A stretch of 37,430 bases of DNA. Origin: an uncultured Oscillospiraceae bacterium (GTDB lineage: Bacteria > Bacillota > Clostridia > Oscillospirales > Oscillospiraceae). The notes under the pieces were generated by a model. That model had not been told where the DNA came from, did not search any database, and was given only the letters and a program-made list of their open reading frames with translations. A program made the translations under genes and the position numbers. Of the stretch, positions 13,452-20,569 are shown in pieces (positions within the stretch are counted from its first letter, which is position 1; each line of letters starts with the position of its first letter). The stretch is from contig CAJUNA010000017.1 of assembly GCA_910587645.1 (NCBI GenBank), forward strand, positions 1 to 37,430, read 5' to 3'.

Positions 13452-15734
13452 ATGGCATTGAAAGGTCTTGACATTTTTAAGCTCACCCCGAAAACAAACT
13501 GCAAGGACTGCGGCAACCCCACCTGCATGGCTTTCGCGATGAAAGTCGCGTCCGGTGCGCTGCCGATTGAAAAGTGCCCCCATATGTCCTCGGAAGCCCT
13601 GTCCACCCTCAGCGAGGCTACCGCGCCTCCCATGAAGAGCTATAAGGTGGGCGAGCTGGCCCTGGGCGGGGAAACCGTCCTCAGCCGCCATGAGAAAACC
13701 TTGGTCTCCAAGACCCTGTACGCCGTCCAGGTTTGTGACTGCATGGACGAAGCGAAGCAGGACGAGGTCATCAAGAATATCCCCGCTGTGGATTATGAGC
13801 GCATCAGCGAGCGGATGTATGTGGAAATGGTCTACGTCCGCCACAGCGGCGATAAGGCGCCCGCTGATTTCGCCGCCCTGGTGAACAAGGCGAAGGCCCT
13901 GGGCCGCCCGATGGTCCTGAGCTGCACCGATGTGGAAGCGATGAAGGCCGGTGTGGAAGCCGCCGCAGGCTGCGACATTATCGTCAACGGCGCGAACGCG
14001 GACAACTATGCCGATATGAGCGCCGTTGCCGTGGGCGCCAAGGCCCTGCTGGGCGTGCGGGCCGATAGCCTGGAGCAGCTCCATGACGTGGTGGAGAAGC
14101 TGGAAGCCGCCGGGAACAAGAACCTGATCCTGGAGGTCAGCACTGCTTCCGCCAAGGAAGCTTACGCCGAGGCCGTGCAGATCCGCCGCGCCGCGCTGAA
14201 GGACGGCGACCGGACCTTCGGCTATCCTTCCATTGTGAACGTGGCCGCCCTCTCCAACGGCGACGCCCATCTGGAAGCCGCCCTGCTGAGCCTGTTTACC
14301 TGTAAGTACGGCTCCATCGTGGTCTGCTCCGAGATGACTTACGCCAAGGCGCTGCCCCTCTATGGCCTGCGGCAGAATATTTTTACCGACCCCCAGAAGC
14401 CCATGAAGGTCCAGCCCGGCATCTATCCCATCAACGGCGCTGACGAAAATAGCCCCTGCTGCCTGACCGTAGACTTCGCGCTGACCTACTTCCTGGTCTC
14501 CGGCGAAATCGAGCGCAGCAAGATGCCTGTCAACCTGCTCATTACCGATGCTTCCGGTATGTCCGTGCTGACCGCCTGGGCCGCCGGCAAGTTCTCCAGT
14601 TCTTCTATCAAGAAGTTCTTTGACGAGTTCGATATCAACAACAAGATCAAGTCCCGCGCCCTCATCATCCCCGGCAAGGTGGCCGTTATGAAGGGCGAAA
14701 TTCAGGATAAGCTGCCTGATTGGAGCGTTATTGTTGGCACTACCGAGGCCGTCCAGTTGGTGAAGTACCTGCGGGACGAGGAGTGGAAGAAGAGCTATGT
14801 GGAGAAATCCGCCGCCGCTCCCGCCGCCGGGGAAGCCGCTGCCCCCGCTCCCGCGCCCAAGAAGGTTATGCCCGCGCCTCCCATTGTCGTCACTGGGCCT
14901 TACAAAATCGACGACAAGGAAGTTACCTACAAGGGCCACGATCCCAACGCCCAGACCTTCGTCACCATCGGCGAGCGGATCCACTGCATCTCCCCCGCTA
15001 TCCGTAAGGCTATGGATACCTATGACGAAGCGCCTATCCTTAAGCGTGCCGCCGAGCAGATTGCCGCCGGCGCCACTTATCTGGACGTCAACATCGGGCC
15101 TGCCGAGAGCAACGGCCCTGAGCTGATGACTTGGGCGGTTCAGCTCCTCCAGCAGAACTTCAACAATGTCCCCCTGGCACTGGATACCGCCAACATGGCG
15201 GCAATCGAGGCCGGTATCAAAGTCTATAACCGCGCTAACGGCAAGCCTATCGTCAACTCCGCCGACGCGGGAAGCCGTATTGGCTACATTGACCTGGCTG
15301 CCGCCAACGATGCTATCGTTATCGCCCTCTGCTCCGCCGACGGTATCGCCAAGGACAACGAGGAGCGCATGATGCACTGCCACAACATGCTCGAGCGCGG
15401 CCTGCACCTGGGCATGGAAGCCAACGACCTGTGGTTTGACCCCCTGTTCCTGGTCATCAAGGGTATGCAGGACAAGCAGATGGATGTGCTCAACGCCATC
15501 CGCGCCTTCTCCGAGGAAGGGCTGAAGTCTACCGGCGGCCTGTCCAACAACTCCAACGGTATGCCCAAGCACATCCGTCCCATTATGGACGCGGCGATGG
15601 TGGGCATGGCTATGACCATGGGCCTGACCTCCGCTATTGTGAACCCCTGCGACCAGCGGCTTATGGAGACCATCAAGAGCTGCGATATCATTAAGAACCA
15701 TAACCTGTACGCCGATTCCTACCTGGAAATCTAA
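13452..15734 (+). CDS. Fused corrinoid Fe-S protein large subunit and methyl-THF methyltransferase (AcsC-AcsE)
   Basis: One 760-residue frame carries two enzymes that are separate in Moorella. Residues 1 to about 450 are AcsC: a [4Fe-4S] site CKDCGNPTC...C (Cys17, 20, 25, 42), a TIM barrel, and a C-terminal corrinoid-binding domain (LITDASGMSVLTAWAAGKFSSSSI...). Residues about 453-477 are an Ala/Pro-rich flexible linker (AAPAAGEAAAPAPAPKK). Residues about 503-760 are AcsE: TIGERIHC, GATYLDVNIGPAESNG, LALDTANMAAIEAG, GLSNNSNG (Asn699 likely equals the folate-contacting Asn of Moorella MeTr) and the terminal NHNLYADSYLEI. The length of the last part (258) matches a complete AcsE (about 262). 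ATG 13452 follows AGGAGGG. No stop, frameshift or internal ribosome binding site is evident in the linker. Predicted role: methyl transfer from methyl-THF to its own cobalt. Confidence 0.95.
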   Translation: MALKGLDIFKLTPKTNCKDCGNPTCMAFAMKVASGALPIEKCPHMSSEALSTLSEATAPPMKSYKVGELALGGETVLSRHEKTLVSKTLYAVQVCDCMDEAKQDEVIKNIPAVDYERISERMYVEMVYVRHSGDKAPADFAALVNKAKALGRPMVLSCTDVEAMKAGVEAAAGCDIIVNGANADNYADMSAVAVGAKALLGVRADSLEQLHDVVEKLEAAGNKNLILEVSTASAKEAYAEAVQIRRAALKDGDRTFGYPSIVNVAALSNGDAHLEAALLSLFTCKYGSIVVCSEMTYAKALPLYGLRQNIFTDPQKPMKVQPGIYPINGADENSPCCLTVDFALTYFLVSGEIERSKMPVNLLITDASGMSVLTAWAAGKFSSSSIKKFFDEFDINNKIKSRALIIPGKVAVMKGEIQDKLPDWSVIVGTTEAVQLVKYLRDEEWKKSYVEKSAAAPAAGEAAAPAPAPKKVMPAPPIVVTGPYKIDDKEVTYKGHDPNAQTFVTIGERIHCISPAIRKAMDTYDEAPILKRAAEQIAAGATYLDVNIGPAESNGPELMTWAVQLLQQNFNNVPLALDTANMAAIEAGIKVYNRANGKPIVNSADAGSRIGYIDLAAANDAIVIALCSADGIAKDNEERMMHCHNMLERGLHLGMEANDLWFDPLFLVIKGMQDKQMDVLNAIRAFSEEGLKSTGGLSNNSNGMPKHIRPIMDAAMVGMAMTMGLTSAIVNPCDQRLMETIKSCDIIKNHNLYADSYLEI

Positions 15735-15750
15735 GCGGCCGGGTGAATGC

Positions 15751-15780
15751 AAAGGGAGACCCTTGGGGGTCTCCCTTTGC
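15751..15780 (+). terminator. Intrinsic terminator 1 after acsC-acsE
   Basis: AAAGGGAGACCC (15751-15762) pairs with GGGTCTCCCTTT (15767-15778), a 12-bp stem with a 4-nt loop. It begins 16 bases after the stop codon. Confidence 0.85.
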
Positions 15781-15785
15781 CTATC

Positions 15786-15810
15786 AAAAAAGATGCAAAG
15801 CATCTTTTTT
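15786..15810 (+). terminator. Intrinsic terminator 2 after acsC-acsE
   Basis: AAAAAAGATGC (15786-15796), AAA loop, GCATCTTTTTT (15800-15810). Perfect stem ending in T6. Confidence 0.8.
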
Positions 15811-15846
15811 GAGGAAAAGGATCGGGCCGAGCGCGGCCCGCAAAGT

Positions 15847-15909
15847 ACTTTTTCGAGGTACATGCCCCCGAAAAAGTGATTAAAATTCACGCCTGCGGAG
15901 GGCGTTTTT
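15847..15909 (+). terminator. Further hairpins including a weak terminator
   Basis: A 9-bp inverted repeat, ACTTTTTCG and CGAAAAAGT, spans about 15847-15878. It is followed by ACGCC (15889-15893) pairing with GGCGT (15901-15905) and a T-run. Confidence 0.5.
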
Positions 15910-15923
15910 GACAGTTTGAAAGT

Positions 15924-15948
15924 GAGACCCTTAGGGGTCTCCCTTTTT
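15924..15948 (+). terminator. Second copy of the GAGACCC terminator
   Basis: GAGACCC (15924-15930), TTAG loop, GGGTCTC (15935-15941), then CCTTTTT. It is nearly the same as the core of the hairpin at 15751-15778, so the module is duplicated within 175 bases. Confidence 0.75.
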
Positions 15949-15973
15949 GTATGTAAAAAATGTGGCCGCCCTC

Positions 15974-16002
15974 TTGACAAATGGATTCTATTGGAGTAGA
16001 AT
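15974..16002 (+). promoter_or_regulatory. Promoter of blaI-M56 operon
   Basis: TTGACA (15974-15979), 17-base spacer, TAGAAT (15997-16002). The operator palindrome follows without a gap. ATTCTA in the spacer forms a further inverted repeat with the -10 TAGAAT. Confidence 0.85.
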
Positions 16003-16032
16003 GCAGTTATTCTATCGCGATAGAATAACTGC
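16003..16032. promoter_or_regulatory. Perfect 30-bp palindromic operator
   Basis: GCAGTTATTCTATCG (16003-16017) is followed directly by its exact complement CGATAGAATAACTGC (16018-16032). It covers the transcription start region between the -10 box and the binding site of the BlaI-family gene, where autorepression is expected. It differs from the TACA/TGTA dyad of staphylococcal BlaI/MecI. Confidence 0.85.
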
Positions 16033-16047
16033 AAAGGAGCGCGTACC

Positions 16048-16407
16048 ATGGAATACAAAATTTTTGACAGTGAGCTGAAGATACTGGAAATCCTCTGGGA
16101 GGGCGGGGAGACGTCCGCAAAGGAGGTCGCCGCGCTGGCCGGGGAACAGGTGGGATGGAGCAAGACCACTACCTACACGGTGCTGAAAAAATGCGTGGAA
16201 AAAGGCCTGGTGGAGCGGCGGGAGCCTGGATTCCTCTGTTCGGCCCGCATTTCCCGGCAGGAAGCCCAGCAAAGGGAAACCCGGGGGCTGATCGACCGGA
16301 TGTATGGCGGAGCGGCAGACCGGCTGGTGGCATCGCTGCTGGACGGCAGGGCGCTCTCCGGCGAGGAGGTCGCAAGGCTGCGGAAAATGGTGGAGGAGTT
16401 GAAATGA
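16048..16407 (+). CDS. BlaI/MecI/CopY-family repressor
   Basis: 119 residues. ATG 16048 follows AAAGGAG. The winged-helix N-terminus (FDSELKILEILWEGGETSAKEVAALAGEQVGWSKTTTYTVLKKCVEKGLVERRE) is the classical BlaI pattern, followed by a C-terminal dimer-forming helix region (EAQQRETRGLIDRMYGGAADRLVASLLD). It should bind the palindrome directly upstream and be cleaved or released when the co-encoded M56 membrane protease is triggered. Its stop overlaps the start of that gene (ATGA). The inducer is unlikely to be assumed a beta-lactam, because the sensor lacks a recognisable penicillin-binding domain. Confidence 0.92.
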   Translation: MEYKIFDSELKILEILWEGGETSAKEVAALAGEQVGWSKTTTYTVLKKCVEKGLVERREPGFLCSARISRQEAQQRETRGLIDRMYGGAADRLVASLLDGRALSGEEVARLRKMVEELK

Positions 16408-19136
16408 CGGATGCCTTTTTGAACGTCCTGGCGGGAACCAGCCTTTCGGCGGCGGTGATGATCCTGGCGGCCTTCGTTTTGCGGCTGCGGTTCCAGGAGC
16501 GGACGCCCAGGCGGGTGTTCTGCCTGCTGTGGGACTTGGCGCTGGTGCGGCTGCTGGTTTTGGCGGAGCTGCCCTCGCCGGTCAGTATTTGGCGGCTCCT
16601 GCCCGCGCTGGCAAAACAGACAGGGACGGCGTCTGGGACGGCCCAGGAAGTGGACATCCTGTCTGGCCCGCTTTTGACGCCCGCAGCGGTGGAAGGCACC
16701 CAGGTCATCCAAGAAGCCTGGCTGATTCCCCTGGCGGAGGATGTGCCGGTGCGGCAAGCGGCGGTGCCTTGGACGGCTGTTTTTGCCGCCCTGTGGCTGG
16801 CCGGCGCGGCGGTTTTCGCGGCGTGGGTGCTGTGGGGGCATCTGCGCAGCAGGCGGATCTACGCCGCTTCGCTGCCTGTGCATGACGGGTTTGTGGCGGA
16901 GTGGCTGGCGGCTCATCCGCTGCGGCGGCCGGTACAGGTTCGCGCCAGCGACCGGATCGCATCACCGCTGACTTACGGCGTGTTGTATCCTGTGGTGCTT
17001 CTGCCAAAAGGGATGGATTGGGAGAATCAGGCTGTGCTGGCCTGGGTTCTGACCCATGAACATACCCATATCCGGCGTTTTGACACCCTGCGGAAGGGGC
17101 TGCTTGCCGCCGCGCTGTGCCTGCACTGGTTTAACCCCTTGGTCTGGGCTATGTATATCTTGGCAAACCGGGATATCGAGCTGGCCTGCGATGAGGAGGT
17201 ACTCCGGAACCGTGAGGACAGGGAGGGCTATGCCCTGGCCCTGCTGGGCATGGAGGAGCGGCGGGGGCAGCGGCCTTTTACCGGCAGCTATTTCAGCCAG
17301 AACGCCCTGGAAGAAAGGATTCGAGCGATTATGAAACGGAAACATATTTCTATTACCGCCCTGGTCGCGGTGCTTGTGGTGATGTGTTTGGCGACTACGG
17401 TCTTTGCTGCCGCCGCGCCGGAGGGGAAGCCGGACGCTTCCACCGTCTCCTATGTGGAACCGGTGGAGGATGACGGCGTGATAACGATGTTCCGCGGGGA
17501 GGACGGCGGGAAGCTGTACTCTGTGGACAGCGGCCTGACTTGGATGGACGAGGAGGACTACCAGGCCCGGTATGGAAGCTGGGGCGATGATTGGACCGTG
17601 GAATGGTGGACCTACGAGGAGTACAAGGCCTGGCTGGAGCAGGAGAAGGTGAACTTGCAGGATGTCATCGGCTCCCGGGCGTGGACGCAATCAACGGGTT
17701 GGTTTACCTGGGATCAGAAGATGGTGGACGAGACCATCGCTATGTATGAGGGCATCTTGGAGGATATCAAAAACGGCGCGCTGCATTCCAAGCGGATCCT
17801 CGACCGGGACGGCAACGAGGTGGAGGATGTGGCCCTGGGGAGCGATGGACCCATGATCGCGACGGCTTTCGATGGCGGCAATTTCACCGATGGACAGATT
17901 ATCGAGAAGCCTGTGGATACAGGGAAAATTCTGGAGGAACTGCGAGCCTTCGGCGTTACTGGGGACGAAAACGAGCTGGCCTACAACGGACAGTTGATCC
18001 GCCGCCTCGTGGACGGCGCGTTTGTTGGGGACAATGGATACGCCGTACAGTACGTTTATACCAATCAGAATGGTTCGGTGGACGTCCACACCCTGCGCGC
18101 TGTAATCCGTAACCCAGATGGCTCCTATGACCCTTTGGGAAGCCTGATGGGGCTTGCGGTTCCGGGAGATGAGGGGTTTGACCAGGATTTGATCGATGCG
18201 GCGGCCTTCTCCGGCGGCCCGCAGGCAACGGCTGACTATGGCGCTGGGGATGGTTTCCAGGAGGGACGGACCTTTGAGGATATTTTCGCCAAGTATGCCC
18301 CTTATGGCTTGACCTACCTCCCCAGGGAGGAGGGGATGGGCGCACTGGCCTACCATGGGCAGGCGGTGAAGTTTTTCGCGGATCTCCAGCCCAATGGGGG
18401 AAGCTTTTCCTACGAAGACCCCCTTGTAGACGCGGGGCTGACTTTGCTGACGGTCTATGACGCCAACGGGGAACTTACCGGCCTGCGTTTGTCTTTGGGT
18501 CCGGATAACGGCGGCAGAGAGCAGAGCGAGCCGGTGAAAACACCTGCCGCCCCTACGGAGGAGCAGGTGCTTGCCGCGCGGGAAAAAGCCCTGGCGGGCT
18601 TGAGCGGGGAACAGGCAGGGAGATTGAAAACCGTAATCCGGGAAGCAAATGAATGGTGGGAGTACAGGTATCTGTATGACAATATTTTTGCCCGCCTGGA
18701 AGACCCCAATGACCTGATTTGGAATTACTTTGACCAAAAAGGCGATGATGTGCAGGTTGGCTGGGCGCATGACGCCGGGTTGGACAGGGTGGCTGTCTGT
18801 AAGGCGGAGAAGATTACCTCCGAAGCGTTTTATGAGAAATATGGGACGCCGGTGTCCACGGACATCGACTACAATGCCTATGATTTTATCGGGGTTTTGG
18901 ATGAACTGATTGCGGCGGCTCAGGATGAGGATTTGAGGGCGGATTTGCAATACCTTGCGGATGAAATGAAGCTTGCAGCGGATGGGCACTCTATGTTCCA
19001 CGCAAATAACGCGTATAAAATGCTCCATGACCTGGATTACTTCCTGCTGCGCTATGGGCCGAAGGATACGGGGTGGATGCGGGACCGCTCTACCGTTTCT
19101 AAATATTATGGGATGCTTTCTGTGTATGAAAAGTAA
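16404..19136 (+). CDS. BlaR1/MecR1-type M56 membrane protease with atypical large sensor
   Basis: 910 residues from ATG 16404, overlapping the repressor stop. N-terminal membrane helices lie near residues 8-28 and 38-56, another near 125-150. The cytoplasmic zinc protease domain has HEHTH at 218-222 and the downstream ligand motif NRDIELACDEEVL (Glu259 region). A last helix (about 315-337) is followed by some 570 extracellular residues. That part has no SxxK/SxN/KTG penicillin-binding motifs. It has two similar units (ELAYNGQLIRRLVD... and ALAYHGQAVKFFAD...) and an acidic, Trp-rich helical end. Known BlaR1 is about 585-600 residues. Ligand unknown; regulated genes outside its own operon are not obvious in the window. 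Confidence 0.88.
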   Translation: MTDAFLNVLAGTSLSAAVMILAAFVLRLRFQERTPRRVFCLLWDLALVRLLVLAELPSPVSIWRLLPALAKQTGTASGTAQEVDILSGPLLTPAAVEGTQVIQEAWLIPLAEDVPVRQAAVPWTAVFAALWLAGAAVFAAWVLWGHLRSRRIYAASLPVHDGFVAEWLAAHPLRRPVQVRASDRIASPLTYGVLYPVVLLPKGMDWENQAVLAWVLTHEHTHIRRFDTLRKGLLAAALCLHWFNPLVWAMYILANRDIELACDEEVLRNREDREGYALALLGMEERRGQRPFTGSYFSQNALEERIRAIMKRKHISITALVAVLVVMCLATTVFAAAAPEGKPDASTVSYVEPVEDDGVITMFRGEDGGKLYSVDSGLTWMDEEDYQARYGSWGDDWTVEWWTYEEYKAWLEQEKVNLQDVIGSRAWTQSTGWFTWDQKMVDETIAMYEGILEDIKNGALHSKRILDRDGNEVEDVALGSDGPMIATAFDGGNFTDGQIIEKPVDTGKILEELRAFGVTGDENELAYNGQLIRRLVDGAFVGDNGYAVQYVYTNQNGSVDVHTLRAVIRNPDGSYDPLGSLMGLAVPGDEGFDQDLIDAAAFSGGPQATADYGAGDGFQEGRTFEDIFAKYAPYGLTYLPREEGMGALAYHGQAVKFFADLQPNGGSFSYEDPLVDAGLTLLTVYDANGELTGLRLSLGPDNGGREQSEPVKTPAAPTEEQVLAAREKALAGLSGEQAGRLKTVIREANEWWEYRYLYDNIFARLEDPNDLIWNYFDQKGDDVQVGWAHDAGLDRVAVCKAEKITSEAFYEKYGTPVSTDIDYNAYDFIGVLDELIAAAQDEDLRADLQYLADEMKLAADGHSMFHANNAYKMLHDLDYFLLRYGPKDTGWMRDRSTVSKYYGMLSVYEK

Positions 19137-19143
19137 ATGAAAA

Positions 19144-19171
19144 GGGGCAGGCCATTACAGGCCTGCCCCTT
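19144..19171. terminator. Bidirectional intrinsic terminator
   Basis: GGGGCAGGCC (19144-19153) pairs with GGCCTGCCCC (19160-19169) around ATTACA, flanked by A-rich and T-rich bases. It separates the M56 gene from the converging asd. Confidence 0.85.
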
Positions 19172-19214
19172 ATCCGTCCAATGAAGTTGCAGAAGCATGG
19201 AGAGGGTGCAGCGG

Positions 19215-20297
19215 TTACATGCAGCCCTCCGCGCACAGAAGCTCCGCCAGCAGCACCGCCCCGCCAGCAGCGCCCCGGAGGGTGTTATGGCTGAGACAGA
19301 CGAATTTGTAATCATACTGGGTGTCAGGCCGCAGGCGGCCAATAGACACCGCCATGCCGTTTTCCAGCATCCGGTCCAGCTTCGTCTGCGGACGGTCTGT
19401 CTCCTCAAAGTAGTGCAGGAACTTCTTGGGGGCGGAGGGAAGGGCCAATTCCTGGGCACGGCCGGAAAAGCCGTCCCAATCCGCCTTGATTTGCTCTATA
19501 GTGGGCTTGCGTCCCTCCTGGAATTTCATGAACACCGCCGCCATATGGCCATCGGAGCAAGCGACCCGGAAGCACTGGGCAGTGATGGCGGGGCCTTGGG
19601 CCAGGATCAGCTTGCCATCTTCCACTTTGCCCCACAGTTTCATGGGTTCCCGCTCGCTCTTCTCCTCCTCGCCGCCGATGTAGGGGATGCAGTTGTCTAC
19701 CATCTCCGGCCAGCGTTCAAAGGTCTTGCCCGCGCCGGAGATGGCCTGATATGTACAGACCAGCGCCTTGTCCATGCCGTATTTCAGCAGGGGATGCAGG
19801 GCGGGGACATAGGATTGCAGGGAACAGTTGGATTTGACGGCCACAAAGCCCCGGCGGGTCCCCAGGCGGCGGCGCTGGGCGTCGATGAGCCGGATGTGAT
19901 CCGCGTTAATTTCCGGCACCACCATGGGCACATCCTCCGTCCAGCGGTGGGCGCTGTTATTGGAAACCACCGGGCATTCCAGGCGGGAGTATGTTTCCTC
20001 CAGGGCTTGAATCTCCTCTTTCTTCATATCAACGGCGCAGAAAACGAAGTCTACCATCCCGGCGATCTTCTCCGCGTCCTCCCCGGCGTGCATGACCACC
20101 AGCCTTTTGGCCTCCTCGGGGATGGGGGCCTCCATGGCCCAGCGGCCCGCCACCGCTTCCTCGTAGGTTTTGCCGGCGCTGCGGCCGCTGGCGGCGATGA
20201 CGGTGAGACGGAACCAGGGGTGGCCCTCCATCAGCGTGACGAAACGCTGGCCTACCATGCCAGTACCGCCGATGATGCCTACACGATATTCTTTCAT
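19215..20297 (-). CDS. asd: Aspartate-semialdehyde dehydrogenase
   Basis: 360 residues, ATG at 20297 with GGAGGTTC upstream. N-terminal NADP-binding GIIGGTGMVGQRF, VDFVFCAVDMKKEEI, and catalytic Cys in AVKSNCSLQSYVPAL; CFRVACSDGHMAAVF and the closing LRPDTQYDYKFVCLSHNTLRGAAGG match the longer archaeal/fungal-like Asd type rather than the E. coli form. It reduces aspartyl phosphate to the semialdehyde that DapA uses; dapA, dapB and dapH lie about 10 kb away on the same strand. The asd gene itself is monocistronic here. Confidence 0.93.
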   Translation of the reverse strand: MKEYRVGIIGGTGMVGQRFVTLMEGHPWFRLTVIAASGRSAGKTYEEAVAGRWAMEAPIPEEAKRLVVMHAGEDAEKIAGMVDFVFCAVDMKKEEIQALEETYSRLECPVVSNNSAHRWTEDVPMVVPEINADHIRLIDAQRRRLGTRRGFVAVKSNCSLQSYVPALHPLLKYGMDKALVCTYQAISGAGKTFERWPEMVDNCIPYIGGEEEKSEREPMKLWGKVEDGKLILAQGPAITAQCFRVACSDGHMAAVFMKFQEGRKPTIEQIKADWDGFSGRAQELALPSAPKKFLHYFEETDRPQTKLDRMLENGMAVSIGRLRPDTQYDYKFVCLSHNTLRGAAGGAVLLAELLCAEGCM

Positions 20298-20444
20298 CAG
20301 AATGAACCTCCAAAGCGTCAGATTTCGATACCCGCGCCGCCGCTGGCGGCCGTTTTTTCCCTAATGCCTGGCAGTGCGGTCAGATGGTGGCAGGCCTCCC
20401 GGAATTTGGCAGGGGGAGAAGTGGGAAAACTGTCGAATCCTGGG

Positions 20445-20473
20445 TTGAAAAAAAGCGCGGCTGCGTGTATACT
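20445..20473 (+). promoter_or_regulatory. Predicted promoter of the SpoIID-like gene
   Basis: TTGAAA (20445-20450), 17-base spacer, TATACT (20468-20473), about 95 bases before the ATG. It looks like a vegetative sigma-A type. I could not pick out a promoter for the divergent asd gene in the same 272-base gap. Confidence 0.5.
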
Positions 20474-20569
20474 GTTACTATCATATGCGTCCCGCAGATA
20501 GGACGTACCGTATCTTCATACCATATTTTTTGTACGCTGTCAACCGTTTTTGCCCCATTTGGAGGTTCC

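Noticed and set aside
13353..16169. A 938-codon open frame antisense to acsC-acsE and acsD
   Set aside because: It is the mirror of strongly supported genes in GC-rich DNA, gives a low-complexity Gly/His/Val-rich product and has no ribosome binding site.
16744..19136. Beta-lactam sensor function for the M56 protein
   Set aside because: No SxxK, SxN or KTG motifs in the extracellular part, so beta-lactam sensing is not supported.
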